From NCBI RefSeq assembly GCF_002995495.1, contig NZ_PVZV01000011.1:1-64000 (forward strand): a DNA stretch of 64,000 nucleotides, read 5' to 3'. The first letter of the stretch is position 1; each line of letters opens with the position of its first letter. Positions 1 through 7,300 of this stretch are shown here, one piece after another. Below the pieces are notes generated by a model, which worked only from the letters and a program-made list of their open reading frames with translations, searched no databases and had not been told where the DNA came from. Both the position numbers and the translations under genes were made by a program. This DNA is from Actinocorallia populi. Its GTDB lineage: Bacteria; Actinomycetota; Actinomycetes; Streptosporangiales; Streptosporangiaceae.

Positions 1-69
1 GACGACGCGGCCTGAACCACACCGGCCAGGTGTGGTGAAGAGCTGCAAGCTCGGCCCTTCAGGGCCGAG
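1..69 (+). mobile_element. Probable right end of an IS200/IS605-like element (partial)
   Basis: The window opens with four codons and a TGA (13-15) that could be the tail of a tnpB-like gene. A perfect 8-bp stem follows: CTCGGCCC (50-57), loop TTCA, GGGCCGAG (62-69). A short non-coding tail with a hairpin of this kind directly after a TGA resembles the right end, and guide-RNA 3' end, of actinobacterial TnpB elements. A reading frame begins right after the hairpin, as expected if the element had inserted into a gene. The transposase itself lies outside the window, so this is inference from the hairpin and layout only. Confidence 0.35.
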
Positions 70-357
70 AAGCTGACCTCCACCACCCGCGCCGTCTTCG
101 ACCTGTCCGACGAGGAAGGCGACCTGCTCGACGAGCTCTACCACGGCGGCTGGTTCAACGAGACCCGGCGGCTCGAACTCGTCCGCGCCCACACCGCCCT
201 CGGCGGCCGGCTCGTGCACGGCTGCCAGTCGGTGCCCGACCAGACCGGCGGCGCCGTCGTCCCCTACGGCGCTCCGCTCCAGAAGTTCCGCGAGGAACTG
301 GCCAGGATGAAGAGCACCTGGATCGCGACCGTCGAAGCCTGCCGGGTCACCCGATAA
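70..357 (+). pseudogene. C-terminal fragment of an unrecognised protein, 5' end lost at an IS-like junction
   Basis: The frame is open from the TGA at 13-15 to TAA at 355-357 and has no credible start codon. The readable product, about 95 residues, begins LTSTTRAVFDLSDEEGDLL and ends EACRVTR. It is acidic then amphipathic, with no membrane segment. I do not recognise the family. Codon usage is typical of GC-rich actinomycete genes, so this was probably a real gene whose front was displaced by the element to its left. The next gene follows after 18 bp with its own Shine-Dalgarno, so the fragment may once have headed that operon. Confidence 0.45.
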
Positions 358-375
358 GTCCCGAAGGAGCCGTAC

Positions 376-1263
376 ATGGACACCACCGAAGTCGAGGCGG
401 TACTGGACCGGCTGCTGGGTGGTCTTCCCTCGCCGCCGACCGCTCGTGAGGAGATTCGCGTCTGGGCCCGATCGGGTGTGGAACGCCTTCACCTGGCGGA
501 CGGGACCTCGGTGGTGTTCAAGTACGCCGAAGGACCGTTCATGAATGAGCACGCCGCCTTGGACGTGGCTGAGCACGCGGGCCTCCCCGTTCCCGGACGG
601 CTGGGTGCCGTCCGGTCGCGAGATTTGCTGGGGATGCTGCTGGACGACCTGGGACCGGTCATCCGGGAGGCCACTGACCAGGAGGGCGCGGCGTGGGCGG
701 TGGCAGTCCACCGGGTCGGTGAAACCGGCTCCCTTCCTGTAGTGGACGCCCAGGGGCTGGCCGCGATGCCAGGGCGGATGCTCGATCGTTTCCGGCGGCT
801 CGACCTGGCGGATCCCATGCGAGAAGCCGCTCAGGCCCTGGACAAGGTCGCATCCCGGCGAGCCGAGGGAGCGGAGTCGCCACCGTTCGGGCTGTGCCAT
901 TCGGAGTGGCACCCCACCTCGCTCCACGTCGGACACGGCGGGGTTCATCTGCTGGACTTCGCACGAGCCTTCCGCGGTCCCGGCCTGCTGGACCTCGCGT
1001 CCTGGCACGGAACCCTCGACAAGCCCGACATCGAACGGCTCACCAGCCTGATCGAGGACTACCTGAAAGCAGGCGGCCCGGCCTCAGCGGCAGAGGAACG
1101 CGGAGGGCTGCCCGCAGCCCGCTGGGCTCTGGGCTGGCACCGGGTCTGGGCGGCGGACTGGTTCACCTACCAGTTGACCATCGGCTGGGCGGACGGAGCG
1201 GAAGAAGCATGGACCACAGCGATCACCCGTCACCTGACCGAAGCGGTCGACCTGCTGGGCTGA
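376..1263 (+). CDS. Aminoglycoside-phosphotransferase-like protein with an altered catalytic motif
   Basis: The 295-residue protein has an APH/choline-kinase-like fold signature: VVFKYAEG is the nucleotide-binding lysine region, and GLCHSEWHPTSLHV followed by LLDFARAF correspond to the catalytic loop and the DFG-like metal site. The usual HGDxxxxN reads HSEWHPTS, so catalytic Asp is Glu and the metal-binding Asn is Ser. It may be a very weak kinase, an atypical one or a binding protein. The ATG is preceded by AAGGAG at 363-368. The gene overlaps the downstream methyltransferase by 55 bp, so the two are co-transcribed. Kinase activity and substrate are unknown; it should not be called a resistance gene from sequence alone. 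Confidence 0.75.
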   Translation: MDTTEVEAVLDRLLGGLPSPPTAREEIRVWARSGVERLHLADGTSVVFKYAEGPFMNEHAALDVAEHAGLPVPGRLGAVRSRDLLGMLLDDLGPVIREATDQEGAAWAVAVHRVGETGSLPVVDAQGLAAMPGRMLDRFRRLDLADPMREAAQALDKVASRRAEGAESPPFGLCHSEWHPTSLHVGHGGVHLLDFARAFRGPGLLDLASWHGTLDKPDIERLTSLIEDYLKAGGPASAAEERGGLPAARWALGWHRVWAADWFTYQLTIGWADGAEEAWTTAITRHLTEAVDLLG

Positions 1264-1700
1264 GCCGGATCCGCGACCACTTCGCATGGACCCGAGCCCC
1301 CGGCCTCGGCCCGCCCCTTTCCCTCCTGGGAGACCTACGAGGAAAACGAGTGGCCGAACTCGGATGCGGCGGCGGCCACAACCTCGCCCACCTGGTCGTC
1401 TCCCACAAAGTCCACGGTCTCGGCATCGACCACGATCCGGCCAAGATCCAAAGAGCACGTCACACGTACGGGACCCTCCCAGGCCTCACCTTCATCGAAG
1501 CCGCCGCCGCAACCTACCTGGCCTCCCGCCCCGCGGCCTCCCTCGACCTATGCCTCTCGATCTTCGGCGCCTTCTCCTTCAGCACCCCGGCACCCCTGCT
1601 CACCGCGACAGCCCACGCACTACGCCCCGGAGGCCTGCTCGCCCTGACCTTCCGCGAGAGCGACGACACCGACCTGGTCCTCATCCTCCGACGGAGATGA
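1209..1700 (+). CDS. Short class I SAM-dependent methyltransferase
   Basis: The product of 163 residues contains a Rossmann methyltransferase core: motif I VAELGCGGGHN, an acidic strand-2 end in GLGIDHD, and the post-motif LRPGGLLALTF. I chose ATG 1209, inside the previous gene in another frame, as the only in-frame start that keeps a sensible helix before motif I. The protein stops just after strand 5 (LVLILRRR) and lacks the last strands of most class I methyltransferases, so it is either a minimal form or C-terminally truncated. It is followed after 3 bp by the HAD gene, whose Shine-Dalgarno lies in the last codons of this one. Substrate unknown. Confidence 0.7.
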   Translation: MDHSDHPSPDRSGRPAGLSRIRDHFAWTRAPGLGPPLSLLGDLRGKRVAELGCGGGHNLAHLVVSHKVHGLGIDHDPAKIQRARHTYGTLPGLTFIEAAAATYLASRPAASLDLCLSIFGAFSFSTPAPLLTATAHALRPGGLLALTFRESDDTDLVLILRRR

Positions 1701-1703
1701 CAC

Positions 1704-2210
1704 ATGTACCTGCTCTGCGACATCGATGGCGTCCACATCCCTTTTCCCGCCCCCAACGGCGAAATCCCCGTCGGCTTCCAGCCTCAGTTCGTCACCCCCA
1801 CGGGTCACGACGAACCCGTGAAGATCTGGTTGAACCCTGCCACCGGCCGCCTCCTCCTGAACGCGATCGCCGACCTCCCCCTCACCCCGCTGTGGTGCTC
1901 CAGCTGGCGCGCCGACTCAGCCCCCCTCATCGGCCATCCCCTGGGCCTCCCCACCTGGGAACACCTCGACCTACCACTCCTGTCCATCACCACCAGCCAC
2001 CCCAACGGCTACCTCTGGAAACGCGACACCGTCACCCCCTACATCGGCGACCACCCCCTCATCTGGATCGACGACGACTTCACCCCCGCCGACCACACCT
2101 GGGCAGCCCACCGCACCACCTCAGGAACCCCGACCCTCCTGATCCAACCGGACCCCCACCAGGGCCTACGCGCAAGCGACCTGGCACCCCTCGAAACCTG
2201 GAGAATCTGA
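1704..2210 (+). CDS. HAD-superfamily protein, Swiss-army-knife (SAK) type
   Basis: The 168-residue protein starts MYLLCDIDGV, giving the HAD motif I DxDG at residues 6-9; a late acidic motif WIDDDF supplies the metal-binding aspartates. Length and the tryptophan-rich middle (PLWCSSWRA, in the motif II region) fit the HAD domains found with RNA-repair 'Swiss army knife' proteins in actinomycetes. It is the third gene of a tightly packed mini-operon after a kinase-like protein and a methyltransferase, which suggests end or base processing of a nucleic acid or nucleotide, but that role is inferred. A decayed transposase begins immediately downstream. Confidence 0.65.
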   Translation: MYLLCDIDGVHIPFPAPNGEIPVGFQPQFVTPTGHDEPVKIWLNPATGRLLLNAIADLPLTPLWCSSWRADSAPLIGHPLGLPTWEHLDLPLLSITTSHPNGYLWKRDTVTPYIGDHPLIWIDDDFTPADHTWAAHRTTSGTPTLLIQPDPHQGLRASDLAPLETWRI

Positions 2211-2224
2211 ACCGCCGTGGGCCG

Positions 2225-2830
2225 AACCAGTCGATGAACTGCTTGTTCCACCGTTCAGCACTTCCTCGGGAGCTCGGGGAACGACCAAGGCGGTCACGCA
2301 GAACCGCGAGCGTTCACTGATCCCGATGACGGCTTGCACCCGATGCCATCGGTCAGCAGAACGCCACCGACGATGTCCATCTGCCACAGCGCCATCGGAG
2401 CATCCCGCTTCTCCCTGCGAGGATCTTCCCTCCGACGCCTGCGCCTGCCTGTTCCGCCAGGCCGAGCGCATCAGAACCCGGTAGATGCCCATCCGCAAGG
2501 GGACCGGCTCCAGCCCGGCCCGGCCGATCTCATAGACGATCCGTGCAGGCCCCCACTGCGAGTGCTCCCGCCGCATCCCACACCCCACGGCCTCGATCCC
2601 GGCGGACATCCGCCCCGGAGACGAGGCCGGCCGCTTGGACCGGTCGGCCAGACCAACAAGCCCTTCCTGGTGAAGCGCTTCATACAGGTATGCACGCTCT
2701 GACGCGACGCCCCTGTCCGAAGGGCGGCCTCGGTCACCGGGACCTCTGACAACACCTCCAGCACCGATCCCGGCCCCTGACCTGTGCAACGCCCGCAAAC
2801 GAACACGCTACAGCCAAGCCGAACAAGCAC
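2225..2830 (-). pseudogene. Decayed IS481-family transposase
   Basis: On the minus strand several frames must be joined to recover an IS481-type protein: an N-terminal HTH (VLEVLSEVPVTEAALRTGAS, RQSV), then LVGLADRSKRPASSP, then SQWGPARIVYEIGR, then the hallmark first catalytic aspartate in LWQMDIVGG, then RSRFCVTALVVPRA. At least two frameshifts separate these blocks, and the downstream Asp and Glu of the DDE triad are missing because homology stops near 2225, beside the HAD gene. It cannot make a functional transposase. It marks a past insertion and the left limit of the next non-coding stretch. Confidence 0.8.
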
Positions 2831-3497
2831 CCGTCAAGCATCTGGTGGGACAGGGGCGTCAAGTATCTCCCGGGACGGGACAACGACAGCCCGCCGCGCT
2901 GAATGAGAACTTTCCTTACGGGTTTCAAGCCGCCCGCCGCTGGCGGGCGGGGCCGACCCGCCGCCGGGCGTGCGGCCTGTTCCGGCCGGTCCCGACGCCC
3001 GGTCGGCCCATCTATCGCCATGCAACCGGCTCACGAGGAAGACCACAGGGGCCAAGGACGGACACGGGTAGAACCGGGTAGGGCGCTTCTGCGGGAGCGG
3101 ATGACCGTAGGCGGTACGTCCCGAATATGAGCCTTCACGTCGGTTACGGGTTGCCTTTCAGTGGCTCAGGTTCCAGAAGCGAAGGAGAGCGTTTTGGTTC
3201 GCCGTTACCGGTTTGATCCAGGCGACGGCTGTAGGGATCCCGGGCGGTGCACCCCCACGGGGAGTACGGGGGTGAGAGCTCAGCGGGTCGGTTGAAGATG
3301 CGCAGAAAGGACGAGCGGGTCGCTCCTATCCCGAATGGAAGACAACGATGGGCTTCTGAAGGATACGCATCTAGCTGGCATCCCAGTTCTCGCGCAGCTT
3401 GCTGCGACGCAGACGCCACGGAATGAACGCGGCAGCTCCGGGAATGTCAAGACCCCCAGCTGAAACCGTACCGGCCCGGTGCTGGACCAAAGTCATA
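2831..3497. other. Non-coding stretch with strong inverted repeats; no gene recognised
   Basis: About 670 bp without a credible gene. It starts with debris that may be the end of the IS481 element (GTGGGACAGGGGCG near 2847). A perfect 9-bp stem CCGCCCGCC / GGCGGGCGG with loop GCT lies at 2930-2950. Numerous short G-rich and C-rich complementary segments follow to about 3330. The sequence looks structured, but I cannot match it to RNase P, tmRNA, SRP RNA, a tRNA or a riboswitch. It is the 3' flank of the minus-strand operon ending at 3498. Confidence 0.5.
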
Positions 3498-4097
3498 TCA
3501 GGCGGGGCATTTCTCGACGGTCTCCAGCCTGGTAACATCATCCAGCCTGACAACGTGCCACGTTTTTTCCACGGCGACGACGATCTCCCCGTTCGCGGCT
3601 GATACTAGGCGCCCGCAGTGCCGAACGTCTCTGACGTCTACCTGCACGAGCGTCCCGGACGATTCCTGGGCCGGAGCCAGCCACGTCACGCCGACAGCGG
3701 TGACTACGGCTGCTACCCCGGCGAGGGTGAGGCCCAGGGCGAGTCGCAAGAATCGGCCGATTCGCTCGACCTCGACACGCGTCCAGTCCCGTAGGTCCTC
3801 CGGCGTACCGAGGATCTCGCTGTCGGCCGGCGAGCCGTGGGCGGCTGACAGCGCGAACAGCGCCGCCGCCACCAGCAGCACCAGTGCGAGCGCGAGGAAC
3901 ACAACCGCTGCCCACCGCCACCCGCCCGCAACCCCGCTGAACCCGTCCCGCCCCTTGACGACGAGGACGACCCCGAGGAGTGTCGCCAGCCCAGCCAGGC
4001 CCGTTCGCCAACTCTCCGCCTGCCGCCGCGCCACCTCCAGCTGCCCGAATCGAATCTCGTGCAGTTTCCGCGCCCAGTGGTACATGTCGGCGCTCAC
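3498..4097 (-). CDS. Three-TM membrane protein, last gene of the caspase/GHKL operon
   Basis: The 199-residue protein starts at a GTG whose first four bases (GTGA) contain the stop of the preceding gene, a classic translational coupling. An amphipathic N-terminus (MYHWARKLHEIRFGQLEVARRQ) precedes TM1 (LAGLATLLGVVLVV), TM2 (WAAVVFLALALVLLVAAALF) and TM3 (LALGLTLAGVAAVVTAVGV), then a soluble C-terminus of about 55 residues rich in charged beta-like segments. I do not recognise a named family. Small multi-TM proteins next to caspase-like proteases are often membrane-perforating or membrane-anchoring partners in conflict systems; that function is inferred from context. Confidence 0.75.
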   Translation of the reverse strand: MSADMYHWARKLHEIRFGQLEVARRQAESWRTGLAGLATLLGVVLVVKGRDGFSGVAGGWRWAAVVFLALALVLLVAAALFALSAAHGSPADSEILGTPEDLRDWTRVEVERIGRFLRLALGLTLAGVAAVVTAVGVTWLAPAQESSGTLVQVDVRDVRHCGRLVSAANGEIVVAVEKTWHVVRLDDVTRLETVEKCPA

Positions 4098-4399
4098 GGC
4101 AGCACGACCTGCCACTGCGCACCGCACCCCTGGTCGAAGAACTCCGGCGGCTTCTCCGGGTGAGTCCTCATGCAGTCGCAGATCACCGTCCGTGGCCCCG
4201 GCTGCGGCACCCGTCGCCGCCTCGTCCCTTTCGTTCCCATCAGCCCGAACGTCATCTCCTGACGGATGTGCGCGCCACATCCCGGACACTCGCCCGTCAC
4301 GCTGTACCCGAGGCCGTCGCTCAAAGCGTTGACGACGAACGCCGTCAGCAGCCCGTGGTTCCGACGTTCGTACTCCACCGCCTGGTGGTTCTCAATCGC
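4094..4399 (-). CDS. Zinc-ribbon protein, middle gene of the caspase/GHKL operon
   Basis: The 101-residue protein starts MAIENHQAVEYERRNHGLLT at an ATG that overlaps the end of the giant upstream gene by 8 bp, and ends in a GTGA overlap with the next gene. Two cysteine knuckles are visible: ECPGCGAH near residue 36, then CDCM plus QGCGAQW towards the C-terminus. Between them lies a basic linker (TKGTRRRRVPQPGPR). This is the layout of a two-knuckle zinc ribbon. No enzyme motif is seen. It could bind nucleic acid or act as a substrate or adaptor for the caspase-like protein. The tight coupling says it works with its two neighbours. Confidence 0.7.
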   Translation of the reverse strand, partial: AIENHQAVEYERRNHGLLTAFVVNALSDGLGYSVTGECPGCGAHIRQEMTFGLMGTKGTRRRRVPQPGPRTVICDCMRTHPEKPPEFFDQGCGAQWQVVLP

Positions 4400-7300
4400 C
4401 ATCAGTGGCTTTCTTGATGCGATAGCCGAACAGTCCTGCATACTTCCGCAGCCGTTCCACCACTTTCTCCTCCGACTCCTCCAGGTCCTCCGCTGCCTTC
4501 CGCACGTGCTCCCGCCCCACGAGCCCGCTGACCACCGGCGCCTGCCCGTCCAGCCACTCTGTGACGGCTAGGAGGTCCTGCCAGTACACGATCTCGTCCA
4601 GACATGCGTCCCGCGGATATCCCAATTCCAACCCCAAGGGCACGAACCGCGCAAATCTCTCATCCGCATACTTTACGGTCCATCCGAACTGCCCAGCCGT
4701 CTGCAAGAGATAGAACGAGTCGACTCGGGTGATGGGGACGGAATCTCCATAGTTAACGACGCTCGTCAGCATGGCGATGTCATAGGCGTCGGGAACGTAT
4801 GAGGCCAGCGTCTTCTGCTCGGCTTCGGCGAGTTCGGGGACAGGAGCGCCGAGGACACGAAAGCGGGCCAGGTCGTCGAGGAACTCTCCGACCGACAATC
4901 GCGCGAGCTGGGAACCCCTCACGATATCCCAGGGTGTGAGCCGCCATGTGAGCCTCTCGCAATTATAGCTGCGGGAACTCCAGGGGCCTAGGAGCGCGTG
5001 TGACTCAGCAGCGCTGTCACAGCGCACGGTCGATGCCTGGGCAACGGCAGGAATATCCGTCAGGTCAGCGGTCCCGGGGAAGAGAACCTGGTAGTGCTTG
5101 ACGGCTTCAGTGAAATTGGACCCCAAGGTCAGGCTGGCATCGAGTAGTTCTGCTGCGGAAACAGGACGCTTGAGCGCACAGATACGCAGAAGCCGCTGGT
5201 GCTCGCCCCTGTCTTTCGCGTGGTTGCGACTCTCGGGAACGCCGACCGAATCGATAAGCTGATCAACGACGTTCCAAGCTCCGGGACGATATCGGATGTG
5301 GTTCGCGTATTCCTGAAACCGTGCAGAGAGGATGTTCTGCTCGGCCTCAGAGAACTGTTCGTCCACGGCGTCGCCGAGATCGGGCAGGACGAGGAAACCC
5401 AAATTCTGAAGTCTTTCCAGTTCATCGGCGACACTGCGTGCTGGCCGGCCAAGCTTGGCCGCGAAGACAACGAATTCAAACTCTGTCAGCTCGGCCCCGA
5501 AGTTCGGGATGTAACGCAGCGCCTCAATTTCGGTCGGAGTCGGGGATTCCGGATAAGCGTGATCATCGGGGATCTCGCAGCCGAAGCCCGCCAGGCGCCG
5601 GAACATTGGCAGAATTACAGAAAGCGGAAGATCGAGATCAGCGCTCGCTCCAGCGGCGATGCGTGGGCCGATGACACGGCTGCCGCTGTCCCAAGCCCGG
5701 TGGAGCAGCCGCAGGTCAGCGGCCGTGACGGTCTCCAGGGGGAGTGTGGCTGTGTCCAGCGGTATCGGAGGCGTCCCGGGGATCAATTGCTCTATTCGCC
5801 GGATCGTCTCGGCGACCGGCACATTCAAACGCTGGGAAGCGCGGGCGAGTCCTTGGCCGTCCGGCCATCCCGACGGAGAAGCAGACCACGCCGCCAGAGC
5901 GCTGTAGAGGAATCGCTCGTCCTCGTCGAAGGGATGCTCGGGGAGAGGGACTTCACGCAGGCACGAGACGTCCAGACCGGTGATCGCGTATCGGCGCAGC
6001 CTCCGCAGCGCCGAGGGCGGCTCATCGTGCTGCTTCTCGAACATTTCGAGGAGCAAGGCGGCGGTCGGCCGAAAATTCGGTGGAGCATCGCGTCGGCTGT
6101 TAGCGGTGAAGACCTTAGTAAGAGCCGCTGAGTCCTCTGGCCCTGCTGCGGGGAATCCTGCCAGGTCCTGCGGTACGGGTAGATGGCGTTCTGCACTGAC
6201 GTTCGCCACCTGCGCCCAGACGCCCTGCCGCCATGCCAGCAGCCATCGGCGATCCGCACTGTGCCACCCCCAACTCTGGATGCCAACGATCATGTGATCG
6301 AACGGCAGGCAGCCGAGTTCGGTCAGCGGCGCGCGGGCATCCCCCCGGCTTCCGCCTAGCGGCGTCGGGTGCTGCTCGGCGACGAGGAACCGGTAGATGG
6401 ACTGGGCCACGCGGGGGGCCGAATCGGTGACCTTCCACAACCATGTCAAGGTCAGTTCGGGCCAGTCGAGCAGAAACGGGAGTGCAGCCTGGATCTGGGC
6501 TTCGACCCAAGGCTTGTCCCAGTCCTGAAGGGAGTTGCGGTCGACCGTGAAGCGGGGGCGGTGTTCGCCGCGGAGGTTGATGACGAGGCCGTCGATCTTC
6601 TGGTTGGTGCGGATGCCGTCGGCGATGAGGCCCCCTTCGCCGGGAACCCACCAGAAGTCAGCGCCGTGACGGAGCGTCTCGGCACCGGTTCCGCCGGGTG
6701 GGTGGAGGTCCTCGGGCAGCCAGGTCTCGGCGCCGGTGCCGTGGTGGTTGACCTGGACCTGAAATTCCGACAGCCAGAGGAGATGGCGGAGGGTGCGGAG
6801 GGCGGACACCTCGGTCTCACTGGTGAGGTAGAGGCGAATGGTTGTGCCGCCGCTGGGGACGCCGCCAGCCCTCGTGATCTGGAAGAGGCTGCCGCTGCTG
6901 GCGATGCGGATGTGGGATGCGTCGATTCCAGGCTGGTCGTCGTCGCGGACGGCCCGGGTGGTGATCTCAATCTCATCGGCGATCATGAAATAGCTGAAGA
7001 CGCCAATACCGAACTGGCTGTTGGGGACAAGGCGTAGCGACGAGTCCCTCTCTTGCCAGAGAGCCTGCTCGTACCGGAAGTCCTGGCGGTGGACGAATCG
7101 TTCGCCAGCGTTTGCGAATGTGTTCTTGAGGGCGCCGGCGGTCATGCCGACGCCGTTGTCGGAGCATTCAATGTAGGCGCGGCCGTTCTCCTCCCCCTGC
7201 GTGAAAGAGATTGACCCTCTCCAGTCCGCGAGGGGCTTGCCAAGGGCAGTCAGGTACTGGCGGCGCATCTGCCGGTAGCGGCAGGCGTCCAGCGCGTTCT

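Noticed and set aside
376-1263. Antibiotic-resistance call for the phosphotransferase-like gene
   Set aside because: The catalytic motif is altered (HSEWHPTS) and family membership does not prove aminoglycoside activity.
2900-3400. Group II intron or ribozyme
   Set aside because: I looked for a GUGYG 5' end, domain V and a reverse transcriptase and could not find a convincing set, so only a structured non-coding block is reported.
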